A stretch of DNA of 34,697 nt, from assembly GCA_947624655.1 (NCBI GenBank), contig CANQLH010000022.1, forward strand, positions 1 to 34,697. Reading direction: 5' to 3'. Within the stretch, counting starts at the first letter, position 1. Every line of letters begins with the position of its first letter. The notes under the pieces were generated by a model, which was not told where the DNA came from, did no database searches, and saw only the letters and a list, made by a program, of their open reading frames with translations. Source of the DNA: an uncultured Clostridia bacterium. Lineage in GTDB: Bacteria > Bacillota > Clostridia > TANB77 > CAG-508. The position numbers were made by a program, and so were the translations under genes. Positions 17,619-27,584 of this stretch are shown one piece after another.

Positions 17619-19875
17619 TTACAAACTCACTTCATATTCATATACACATATAATTTTGGTTAAAACTTCTATATCATCTATTTCTTGGTTTATTCTAAAT
17701 AACTTTTGTTTCTTCAATTCTAGCTTTAGTTTTCTTAAATCAACTAATACTTTATCTGATATATCCATTCCTAGTGGAAGTGTTCTATTGTTATTGTCAT
17801 AATATATAATGTTTGTTAGTGGTATTGCTTTTGTATTTTCATTTAATTTTATATTGTATAGATTTACTTTTTCGCAGTTTTTAAGTTCTTCTAATGCATT
17901 CTTAGGATTAATATATAAAATGTTATAGTCTTCTGTATCTAATGGTAGCACAGATGCACAATATGTATTTAAGTTATATCCAAAGCTTGACTTATCTAAT
18001 GCCTTATCTAGCCCCTTTATTATCTCTTTTAAGCGTTTTATATATTGTTCATTTTGAGTATTCTTAGTTACATCAAGTATTCTAAATTTGCTCTTTTTTA
18101 TCTCTCTATGCTTTATATTTCCTAATGTATTTATTTTTGTTTTGTCTTCTGATATAGCGCCAAATATATCAAAATCTTCTGATGAAAATAATATTTCTGT
18201 TTTTAGTGCTTCTTGTTTTAAATCTTCAATTCTTTTATCAAAATTATCTTTTTCTTCTTTTCTTAGTGAATTTATATCTTCTAATGTACTTGTTTCAGAA
18301 ATATATACATTATCGCAATCTTCCTTTGAAAGTTTTTCTCTATTCTTTTTATCCATTTCTTTTCCAAGTTGCTCTATATCCTCGTTATAGTCAAATGCTT
18401 TTTCCAATTCACTATGCTGTACTTCTTGCTTTTCTGGCTCATTTAATCCGAAGTACTGTCTCTTGGTTTACAAATCTCCAAAATTCGAAAATACTTTTTT
18501 TATGTTCTTCTATCTCATCTATGTATTTTTTTGCATTTTCAATTTTACAGCTAAGTCTTTCTATACTGTTTTCTAAAGCCTTTATATCTAAATTAACATT
18601 TCTAGTTTGATTTGTTATTCTATCTAATATTTTGGTAATGTCAATTAGATTTTCTATTGTATAATACTCTTTAGTGTCATATATTTCTTCTACTACTTCT
18701 TCTTGTTCCTCTGGCAATTTTTGTGGTATTTCTCTTTCCTTTTTTAATACTTTTATTTCCTTTTTGCCTTTAAAGAAATATCTTATTTTCCCAAAGAAAC
18801 TCTTTTTACACTCTAAATACATTGCGACTTGCTTTTGTCTCATATGGTATTCGTCCTCTTTGTCTTTTTCTACTAGCTTTAATTTTTCTAAAATATTATT
18901 AAGTGTAATTATTTCTTCATTTAGTTTTTCATTTTCTGCTTTATTCTTTAAAAATTCTTCTTTTATAAATTTGCTTAGATTTTCATAATCTATTGTTTTT
19001 GAATTATATAAAAATTCTAATCCACCGTTTTCTGTAATTACAGCTTCAAATTTATATCTACTTGGAAATTCTGTTTCTAGTATAAATAATGCTTTTATTA
19101 ACTTATAGAATTTAGTTGCCTCTTCACTACTTGTTAAATTTATTTTATATATACTTTTTACATTTTCGTATACTTCTGTATTACCAACTATTTGAAAACT
19201 CATATTTTCATTTTTATCATAAACTTCATACATAAGTGGCCAATCTTTTGTAAATTGCCACAAATATTTTTCAATGTCTGTTGCCTGAGATTTTGAAAAA
19301 TATTTTCTTGAATAATCTAAATAGCTTATTGGCACAAAAATTTCTTTATCTTTCTTAGTTTTTTCGTATTCTATTTGCTCTTTAATTAGATAAAACAAGC
19401 ATGAGCAATCTAAATCCTCTATTGTTGCAATCATATAGTAATCTTTTGTGTATTCAGAATAATATATCTGCCACAAATAATTCTCTTTGTATTTTACTTT
19501 AAATGGTATCTCCTTTTTTAGTTTTTTTTGCTCATCTTCTATTTCTTTTATTTCATTTATATTCATTTCTTTTATCATTTTTAGGAACAAAGTATGTCTT
19601 AATATGCCTTCTTCTCCTTCTGGCTCAAGATATGAATATAATGGAGATGCCATTTTGCATTTTTCTTGAATTGAATTAAGTCTATTAGCTCTGGTTAATA
19701 GTATCTTTATTTTACTTATTGGTACATACTTATAGACCTTATAGTGCTTTTCTTCGTAGTTTCTTGCAGGCTTCATCTCTGCATCCATTTTCGCAAGTAA
19801 TATTTCTGGTATATTATTTAAGTCTAATCCTAAATATTTTAAATTTTTTTGTACATCATTAGTTTTTTCTATCAT
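17619..19875 (-). CDS. Large charged coiled-coil protein, with +1 frameshift at CGG
   Basis: I do not recognise this protein. Skipping the C at CGG 18448-18450 (CTT CGG ATT) joins two ORFs as NQETVLGLNEPEKQEVQHS and gives about 751 residues. It is rich in Lys and Glu, has no signal peptide or membrane segment, and shows coiled-coil stretches around residues 310-360 (KNKAENEKLNEEI) and 430-470. The C-terminal ~250 residues are also charged and end VCVYEYEVSL-like. The start at 19875 is chosen because AGGAGAG lies just before it; the ATG at 19893 lacks a site. It lies between an ATPase and an amidase gene on the same strand. No function is proposed. Confidence 0.72.
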
Positions 19876-19946
19876 TTCTTCTCTCCTGTTCATAATATTT
19901 ATTCTACTATACTGCTTTTAATAAATCAAGAAAAATCTTATAAGAA

Positions 19947-22578
19947 TTAATTATTTCTTATTTCCTTATATTCATATACAACTTTGCCAAAAAGCACTTC
20001 ATTTAATTTCTTTTGAAACTCCATAATTACAAGTGGAAGCATCGAAATTATAATAACATATAACCATTGTATTTTATTTAAACTAACTAAGCTAAATATT
20101 CTAGCAATTCCTGGGATAAATACTATTCCGTACCTGCATTATTACTCCAAGTATAAATGCACCGAATTAGATATTTATTATTAAATAAACCGTACTTTAA
20201 ATATTGATTCTTCGCTTCTTATATTAAAGCTATGTATCATTTCTATAAGTCCAAGAGTAACAAATGCCATCGTTCTTGCTACTTCTATTCCATATAATCT
20301 ATTGCCAAAACTGAATATAAAAAGTGTTAGTACTCCAATCATTACACCTTCTACTATAATTTTTCCCCATAGACCGGTCTGAGAATATGCCTTTTTTACT
20401 TTCTTTTGGCTTTCTGTTCATGATATTTTTATCTTCTGGCTCAAGCCCGAGTGCTATCGCAGGTATTGAGTCGGTAACTAAATTTATCCATAATAATTGT
20501 ATTGCAAGAAGAGGTGCATTCATTCCCAATATAAGCCCTAAAAATATTGTCACTATTTCTCCAATATTTGTAGCAATTAAAAAGTGTACTGCTTTTCTTA
20601 TGTTATCATATATGCTTCTTCCTTGTTTTACAGCTTCAACTATTGTTACAAAGTTGTCATCTGTTAAAATCATATCTGAAGCGTTTTTTGCAACGTCCGT
20701 TCCATTTAATCCCATTGATATACCTATATCTGCATTTTTTAATGCTGGTGCATCATTTACACCGGTCTCCTGTCATTGCAACAACTTTTCCTGTGCTTCT
20801 AAATGCTTTAACTATTCTAACTTTATGTTCTGGCGAAACTCTTGCAAATACGCTGTAATTCATTATATCTCTTTCCAAAATATTTTGCGGTATATTGTCT
20901 AATTCTTTTCCTGTTATTGCAAGGCTTCCTTTCGTAAGTATTCCAAGTTCTCTTGCTATTGCTTTTGCTGTTGCTATATGGTCGCCTGTTATCATTACTG
21001 TTTTTATTCCAGCATTTTTGCATGTTCTTATTGCTTCTTTTACTCCTTCTCTTGGTGGATCTATCATTCCTATAAGTCCTACAAATATTAAGTTATTTTC
21101 TATATTTTCTGTCTTTATCTCATTTGGTAATCTATCTATGTCAACATAAGCAACTCCTAATACCCTTAAAGCTTTATCTGCCATATTAGAATTTCTATTT
21201 AATATAGTGTTTTTGTCTTCTTCTGTAATCGTCTTAATATCTCCATATTTATATACTTTTACACATTTATTTAAAATAATATCTAAAGCACCTTTTGTAA
21301 TTACTCTATATTTATTTCCTAACTTATGTATTGTTGTCATTAGTTTTCTATCTGAATCAAATGGTATCTCACTTATTCTTTCCATTTGAAGATATAGCTT
21401 ATCCTTATTTATTCCGTATTGATTCTGCTTTATTTACTATTGCTACTTCCGTTGGGTCTCCTGTAACTTCATTATCATTCGTCATTTCGCAATCTGTACA
21501 CATTGTGCCAAGTTCTAATACAAATTCTGTATCCCCATATGTTTCTACAACCTGCATTTTATTTTGAGTTAATGTTCCCGTTTTATCAGAGCATATTATA
21601 CTACTGCTTCCCAATGTTTCAACTGCAGCAAGCTTTCTTATTATTGCATGCCTTTTTGCCATTTTGGTTACACCTATTGATAGCATTATAGTTACAATCG
21701 CAGGTAAGCCCTCTGGTATTGCAGCAACAGCAAGTCCAATAGACGTCATAAACATTTCTTTGATTGGGATTTGTTTGAATATTCCAATTACGAATATTGC
21801 AAAGCATATAACAAGACAAACTACTCCAAGTATTTTTCCTACTTCTTCTAGTTTCTTTTGTATCGGTGTTTCTGGTGCTTCGTCTGTTATAATTATTTTT
21901 GCTATACTTCCAACTCTTGTATTCATCCCTGTATTTGTAACTATTGCCTTGGCGTGGCCTCCAACTACTATTGTTGTTGCAAATGCCATATTTAACATAT
22001 CTGCATCTGTCATATTGGGAAGTCCATTTGAGCTTGCATCTTTTAAAACTGGTAATGTTTCTCCTGTGAGTATTGACTCGTCCACCTTTAAGTTATAGCT
22101 TTCAATTAATCTACAATCTGCTGGTACATAATTTCCGTGCTTCTAATATAACTATATCCCCAATTACAACATCTTCTCCTGGTATAATTTTTTGCTTTCC
22201 ATCTCGTATGACTTTACATACTGGAGCTGACATTTTCTTTAATGCTTCTAGTGACTTTTCTGCTTTGTTTTCTTGAACTAGTCCCATTATTGCATTAAAT
22301 ACAACTATTGCAATAATTATAACAGACTCCATGTAATCTCCTGAACCTTCAATCTTTGCCATTACAGCAGAAATAATAGAGGCAACAATTAGTATAATTA
22401 TCATAAAGTCATTAAATTGTTTTAAAAACTTTATGATAATATTTTCTTGTTTTTTATCTTCTAGCTTGTTTTTTCCATATTGCTTTAGCCTTTCTTCTGC
22501 TTCTTTTTCTGTTAATCCTACATTAAAGTTACTCTTTAGCCTCCTTCTAATTTCCTCCTTTGAATCTAAATGTTCCAT
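19947..22578 (-). CDS. P2A-type Ca2+-transporting ATPase, with seven +1 frameshifts at CGG
   Basis: This is a cation pump of the SERCA-like P2A class, which drives Ca2+ across the membrane via a phospho-aspartate. Motifs are VDESILTGETLPV (actuator), AAIPEGLPA (M4), SDKTGTLTQN (phosphorylation), MITGDHIATA and, only after skipping, MTGDGVNDAPALK. In-frame CGG codons lie at 22135, 21414, 20762, 20374, 20190, 20162 and 20128. Skipping each C gives EAGNYVPADCR, SIGINKDKL, TGDGVNDAP, FSDGLWGK, KVGLFNN, LIGAFIL and QVGIVFIPG. The total is 2632 nt less seven, exactly 875 codons, i.e. 874 residues, the usual family size. No other frame defect is needed. It stands divergent from ytaF and may head a leftward operon. 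Confidence 0.92.
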
Positions 22579-22718
22579 TTTTCTTTTGCACTCTCCTTTA
22601 CTTTTGTATTAGTTAATATATATGTGATATTTTTTCTTTTATGTTTAATTTTTTATTTCATTTTTCATTTATCTCTCATATTATGTAAATATAATATTGT
22701 TTTAAAATGGAGGAATAT

Positions 22719-23256
22719 ATGCTTCGGTTCTATTATACTTGCTTTGTCTGTTAGTATAGATTCCCTTGGAATTGGTATAACATATGGTATAAAAAATACA
22801 TCTTTAAATTTTTTTGCAAAATTTATTTTAATTGTTATGTCTGTCTCTTTTTCAGCTTGCTCTATATTTATTGGAAACGTAATTTCTTTGATATTATCTG
22901 ACTTTTTAACTAAGTTTATTAGTAGTTTTATATTGGTAATTATTGGCATAATTGTACTAATAGACCCTATACCTTTTGATTTTGATAATTCTTGTAATAT
23001 TGACATGAAAGAAGCCTTTCTTTTAGGAATTGCATTATCTCTTGACTCGATATCTGTGGGAATTGGAAGTAGTATTGGTGGATATTCTAATATTTTCTTT
23101 CCTATCTTTTCAGCTAGTTTTCAATTGTTGTTTTTATCTTTAGGAATTTTTATTGGGAAAAAAATTGTAAAAAAAACTGGTATTCCAGATAAAACTTGGA
23201 ATTTTATTTCTGGTACTGTTTTAATTTTATTTGGATTTATAAAGTTTCTTGTATAA
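22719..23256 (+). CDS. ytaF: Sporulation membrane protein YtaF, with +1 frameshift at codon 3
   Basis: YtaF is a MntP-related polytopic membrane protein made in sporulating Bacilli and Clostridia; its exact role is unclear. An ATG preceded by GGAGG (5 nt) opens ATG CTT CGG TTC, which runs quickly to a stop. Skipping the C at 22725 gives MLGSIILALSVSIDSLGIGITYG, and continues with EAFLLGIALSLDSISVGIGS, the paired conserved Asp-Ser motifs of the family. The product is about 178 residues with roughly six membrane helices. A shift at the third codon means virtually all product depends on it. A terminator hairpin follows. Confidence 0.85.
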
Positions 23257-23267
23257 TTATTATAAAA

Positions 23268-23305
23268 GGTAATAACTAAGAGTTTAGTTGCTCTTTGTTA
23301 TTACC
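23268..23305. terminator. Bidirectional terminator between ytaF and the LPXTG gene
   Basis: GGTAATAAC pairs with GTTATTACC, with AAGAG/CTCTT inside, between two convergent genes. Downstream on the plus strand is TACTTTTTAC. Confidence 0.78.
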
Positions 23306-23339
23306 TACTTTTTACTATACAACAAGGTTTAAGTCCGTA

Positions 23340-24834
23340 TTATTTTATATCCTTATAACTATTGTATTTTTTACGCATAACTATTATAATTGCAATTCCA
23401 ACAACAACGCTTAAAACAATTGCTATAGTATTGACACCAGTTTGTGGTAAATTTTTATTTATTACTGTTGTATCTTTCTTTACGTTATTATTATTCACTT
23501 TACTATTATTATTACTGCTACTATTACTATTATTATTTTTTTCTTCTTTAGTTTCTTCTTTTATTTCTGTTAATTGTATTTTAGGACTGCTTGTTAGTGT
23601 AACAGTATAATCTTTTGAATTAGCATCCTTATATGTTAATACAGTTTTTTCACTCGCTTCCATTGTTTTATTTAATAATTCTGTATTTTTCATATTTTTT
23701 ATTTTTAACTTATATCTTAATGTTGCAGTTTTTTCTCCTTTTAAAGTACCAACATTCCAAGTAATTGTTCTTGTTTGTGTATCAATAGTGTCAGATACAT
23801 CTCCTATGCTTGGCTTTCCTTCGTAAGAAAATGTGAAATTATCTACTACTTCTTTTGGAAAATAATCTATTACCTTAACTTCATTTATATCTGGCTGTGC
23901 TTTGCTTTCTTCATCTTGATAAATATTATTTACTACACTTGTTGTAATCTGATCTATATTTTGTTTTTTTAAACTATACATATATCCATATGTTGGTTTT
24001 TCAGTTGTTCCATATAATTCTTTAACATATGAACTGCAATCATATTCTTGTTCCAATATTGGAATAGTAACCTTATGGGTAGTATTTGATGGTCCAACCA
24101 TTATAAACGATATATTATTACTTTTTAATGCAAGCAACTCATTTTTTGTATTTGTTATTAATTTTTTATAATGAGCTTTAGCTGCACCTACAAAATCATC
24201 TCCGTACCTCATCCATATTAGGTGTTATACCAATAGCACTCCAAACAATACTATCATATAGTGAAATAAGTACTTTATTTTTGTTACTAGAATAACTTTT
24301 ACTAGCTAATCTTAAAGATGCCTGCATATTATCATAATAATATTTTTTAGAAGGGTTCATATTTTTTATCCCATTTTTTATTCCCTCGACATCTCTAGTT
24401 GGCTTTACAACTATTTCAGCATCTTTATCAGTTCCACCATTTTCTAATGATGTTGGTCCTTTTGTTCCAATAACACCTATTTTAGTTTTTGTATCTTTAT
24501 TTAAAATACCTTTTACTAATTTTTCTGCTGTATTAAGTGTATTAGAAAGATTTTCTTTTTGTCCTGAAATATTTTCTGGAACTATTAAATATACTTCTGT
24601 TTCTACTTCTTTTTTCATATTATTTAATTTAAGTTCAACTGTGATTTCTCCTGTATCCTTATTAGAATCAACAATCGTTTTTGAAATGCTACCTTGATCT
24701 TTGTCTAGATATTTGGTTTCACTTGCTTTTTGTACTACGTCTAAGCTTGTTTTTAGTGTTTGTGCCTTTACATTACTAGACATTCCTAAAATTAAAATAA
24801 AAGAAATTAAAATAATACTAAATTTTTTTAACAT
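23340..24834 (-). CDS. Sortase-anchored surface protein, with +1 frameshift at CGG
   Basis: This secreted protein has a signal peptide (MLKKFSIILISFILILG...VKAQ), a von Willebrand-A-like region (EVYLIVPENISGQKENL, KIGVIGTKGP, NKVLISLYDSIVW), a repeat-like domain (ITWNVGTLKGEKTATLRYKL), an Asn/Ser/Lys linker and the sorting signal LPQTG, followed by a hydrophobic helix and RKKYNSYKDIK. The frame breaks at CGG 24202-24204 (GTA CGG AGA). Skipping C gives NMDEVGDDFVGAAKAHYKK and one 497-residue protein with signal peptide and anchor in the same frame. It is expressed from a promoter-leader cassette shared with the prepilin/C-type-lectin region. The ligand is unknown. Confidence 0.85.
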
Positions 24835-24926
24835 ATGTATCTCTCCCCTTTTTTATCTATATAATCATTAACAAAACAAACTATTTTTGGCATTTTTTCT
24901 TGCTAGTATGAATTTTCAAAATATAT

Positions 24927-25049
24927 ACATATAAAGCCTAAGGTTCTTAGCTTTTGTTTTATTTTTCTCGTTCTTTCGTCTTTTTTTTAGTTTATTTCTT
25001 ATTTTTTTTAATTCTAATTTATTATATATTTACGTTTTTTCTTTGTCAA
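24927..25049 (-). promoter_or_regulatory. Promoter-leader cassette, diverged copy 3
   Basis: A perfect promoter (TTGACA at 25044-25049, 17 nt, TATAAT at 25021-25026) and a 5' leader align with the cassettes at 62 and 3205. They share the spacer end AAATATATAATAA, the block AATAAACT and AAGCTAAGAACCTTAGGCT. The ATG and ribosome binding site of the small ORF are lost and there is no microsatellite. It drives the LPXTG gene at 24834 through a leader of about 180 nt. The conserved AAGCTAA...GGCT block can form a small hairpin. Confidence 0.7.
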
Positions 25050-25162
25050 TTGATTTTGTAAAATTTTTTGATAAAATGTTACAATTATTATGCTTTTACT
25101 ATTTTTGAAAGTAATTATTTAATTTGGCTCATATTTTCCAAATATTAACATATACTAGCCTT

Positions 25163-26227
25163 ATGAAAAGAAAAAGAGTAAAAGCTAACTTTATATTTAT
25201 ATCTTTAAAAGACAATATATTATCTATCATCTTTGTTTTGTTTGCTATATGTCTCGTTGTCTTCTCTAAAGATAATCTATCTGCATCCAAAGAGGGATTA
25301 ACTCTTTGGATGACCTCTGTAGTTCCTGCACTTTTGCCTTTTTTTATTGCATGTGAGCTTCTTAGTCACACCAACATAATTGATTATCTTGGTATAAAGC
25401 TTAATAGAATAATGAAACCTATATTCAATGTTCCTGGAGAAGGTGCTTTTCCTCTTATTATGGGAATTATAAGTGGATACCCTGTCGGTGCAAAGATTGT
25501 AACTAATTTTAGAAAAGATGGAATCTGTACAAAAGAAGAAGGAGAAAGATTACTTACATTTACCAACAATTCTGGTCCACTTTTTATTATTGGAACTGTT
25601 GGTATATCTCTTTTTGGCAATAGTACTATTGGAATATTACTTTTTATTACTCATCTTCTAGCTTGTTTAACTGTCGGTATTATTTTTAGATTTTGGAAAA
25701 GTAATTCTAAAACTAATACTTATATTTCCTCTGCAAAAGGATATACAAAAAAAATACCTCCAAGCTTTTATAGTTTAGGAAGTATTTTACAAAATAGTAT
25801 AATGTCATCTGTTAGTACAGTTGTTATGATTGGTGGATTTGTTATGCTTTTTAGCGTAATTATTTCTATTCTTAATAATACAGGTATTTTTAACATACTT
25901 TCTACATTTGTATCTCCTTTTCTTTCGCTTCTACATATTCCATCTTCTTTTGCAAATGGAATATTATCTGGAATTGTGGAGCTTACAAATGGTGTTTCTA
26001 TAATCTCTAATATTCCTATGAAAGCGATATCTGTAAATATCATAATATGTGCATTTTTACTTGGATTTGGTGGTATATCAGTTTTACTTCAAGTATTAAG
26101 TATAACCTCTTCGTCAGATATTTCAATAAAGCCATATATCATAGGTAAAGTTCTTCAAGGATGTTTTGCAGCACTTTATACCTATTTACTCATACAAAAT
26201 TTTACATTTTTGAACTTTGATATTTAG
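25163..26227 (+). CDS. ylbJ: Sporulation integral membrane protein YlbJ
   Basis: YlbJ is a polytopic membrane protein with nucleoside-recognition gate-type domains that is needed for spore cortex formation. The first helix is NILSIIFVLFAICLVVF, and family-like stretches are GLTLWMTSVVPALLPFFI, GEGAFPLIMGIISGYPVGAK, TFTNNSGPLFIIGTVG and NGILSGIVELTNGVS. About eight membrane helices are present across 354 residues. The start at ATG 25163 is a judgement; an alternative TTG lies at 25124 and neither has a good ribosome binding site. No in-frame CGG. Confidence 0.85.
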   Translation: MKRKRVKANFIFISLKDNILSIIFVLFAICLVVFSKDNLSASKEGLTLWMTSVVPALLPFFIACELLSHTNIIDYLGIKLNRIMKPIFNVPGEGAFPLIMGIISGYPVGAKIVTNFRKDGICTKEEGERLLTFTNNSGPLFIIGTVGISLFGNSTIGILLFITHLLACLTVGIIFRFWKSNSKTNTYISSAKGYTKKIPPSFYSLGSILQNSIMSSVSTVVMIGGFVMLFSVIISILNNTGIFNILSTFVSPFLSLLHIPSSFANGILSGIVELTNGVSIISNIPMKAISVNIIICAFLLGFGGISVLLQVLSITSSSDISIKPYIIGKVLQGCFAALYTYLLIQNFTFLNFDI

Positions 26228-26267
26228 AGTTTTTAATTTATAATCATATTTTAAAAATTTAAAATTT

Positions 26268-26627
26268 TCATCTATAATATCTATTAGTATATCTAGCATT
26301 ATTGTATCTACTGCATCCACAGCCATTGTTATCATTATTTCCATTGCCATTATTATTACCGTTATTATTTCCATTATTATCGTCATCTTCATCATTTACT
26401 AAATTGATAATTGCTCTTGTAATAATCGCTGATATAAATGCAAGTATAGTATACAATATTACAAATATTAAGAACGTTGCATCAAATGCTGAAAATGCTA
26501 CTATTAAGTATATTGCAAAAACTAATGCAGCAACAGCAATAGGGCTTCTTAATATTGTTTCTAAAACACTTGATATAATTATTGTCGCAATTGGTAATGC
26601 AAAAAGCAATAATAAAAAATTACTCAT
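26268..26627 (-). CDS. Small polytopic membrane protein with Asn-rich tail
   Basis: This 119-residue protein has three hydrophobic segments (FLLLLFALPIATIIISSVL, PIAVAALVFAIYLIVAFSAF, FLIFVILYTILAFISAIITRA) followed by an acidic patch and Asn/Gly repeats, then CGCSRYNNARYTNRYYR. A GGAGA ribosome binding site lies before the ATG. The hydrophobic part may match small Firmicutes membrane families such as DUF2651/YbeF, but I am unsure. It stands convergent with ylbJ. The function is unknown. Confidence 0.65.
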   Translation of the reverse strand: MSNFLLLLFALPIATIIISSVLETILRSPIAVAALVFAIYLIVAFSAFDATFLIFVILYTILAFISAIITRAIINLVNDEDDDNNGNNNGNNNGNGNNDNNGCGCSRYNNARYTNRYYR

Positions 26628-26699
26628 AATATGTAGTCTCCTTAAAATTTCTCTTTAACATATATTATGAGTAATTTTTTTATTTGTTACTATAATAAA

Positions 26700-26723
26700 A
26701 ACAATATAAATATTTATATTGTT
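26700..26723 (-). terminator. Terminator after truA
   Basis: AACAATATAAATATTTATATTGTT is a perfect palindrome followed on the minus strand by TTTTATTATAG, 12 nt past the restored truA stop codon. Its position supports the C-terminus obtained after the third frameshift. Confidence 0.65.
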
Positions 26724-26734
26724 CTTTTATATAA

Positions 26735-27475
26735 TTATATATATTTTACCTCTACCAAATATAATGCATGAGCTGGCAATGTTTTTCCGGCTAAGCTCCT
26801 ATCTTTTGCATCTATTATACTTGGTATTTCTTCTGGTTTAATTTTACCGAAGTCCAACATCAACAAGTGTTCCTGATATAATTCTAACCATATTATAAAG
26901 AAAGCCATTTCCTGTAAGCTCTATTATTATTCTATCTCCTTCTTTCTTTATTTCTGCCTTATATATAGTTCTTACACTGCTTTTTGAGCTTGTTCCACTT
27001 GCTTTAAAGCCTTTAAAATCATGTGTTCCCTCAAAATATTTTACTGCTTGTTTCATTTTTTCTACATCTAATTTTTGAGAAATATGATATTCTAATGTTC
27101 TATATATTGCACTTGGAACTGATGAATTATTTATTATATATCTATATGTCTTTTCCTTTGCACTTAATCTAGCATGAAAATCAATACTTTCTTCTTCTGC
27201 ATTTTTTATGACAATTGACTTTTTGAGGTTTGCATTTAATGCAGGTACAAATTTTTCTAAAGGTAAATCACTATTAGTTTTGAAATTTGCAACCTGTCCG
27301 AAGTGCATGAACCCCTGCATCTGTTCTTCCGAGATGCATTTAATTCTACTTCTTCTCCTGTTATCGTACTTATTGTTTTTTCAATTTCTCCTTGAATATT
27401 GAGCCTTCCCGGTTGTTTTTGCCATCCTCCAAAGTCTTTTCCATCATATTCGATTGTTAGCTTTATATTACGCAT
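26735..27475 (-). CDS. truA: tRNA pseudouridine38-40 synthase TruA, with three +1 frameshifts at CGG
   Basis: TruA makes pseudouridine at positions 38-40 of the tRNA anticodon stem. It begins MRNIKLTIEYDGKDFGGWQKQ. CGG codons at 27329 (TCT CGG AAG), 27298 (CTT CGG ACA) and 26847 (CTT CGG TAA) break the frame. Skipping each C gives NASGRTDAGVHALGQVANF, which contains the catalytic Asp of the GRTDAGVHA motif, and at the end TLVDVGLGKIKPEEIP, AGKTLPAHALYLVEVKYI. Length is 741 nt less three, exactly 245 residues, the family norm. At the third site CGG is followed at once by TAA, so normal reading stops there. GNGFLYNMVRIISGT is also conserved. Confidence 0.92.
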
Positions 27476-27516
27476 ATTTACTCTCCGTTTGTTTTCAATA
27501 CTTATATATTATTAGT

Positions 27517-27570
27517 CGTTTGGAAGTAATATATTTAATTTTCAAAGTTAAATATATTTACTTCCAAACG
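27517..27570. repeat. Core-less palindrome sharing arms with element C
   Basis: CGTTTGGAAGTAATATATTT pairs with its near-perfect complement on the right, leaving only a ~5-nt loop. The arms and the flanking AGTCGTT match those of element C at 15468-15601, but the 90-nt core is absent. It lies between gltX and truA, where it may also stop gltX transcription. Confidence 0.75.
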
Positions 27571-27584
27571 TAGATAAATACTTT

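Noticed and set aside
19947-22578. The ATPase as a pseudogene with ordinary frameshift mutations
   Set aside because: All seven lesions are the same kind (in-frame CGG), there is no nonsense or other indel, and identical lesions occur in essential genes such as guaA, guaB and truA.
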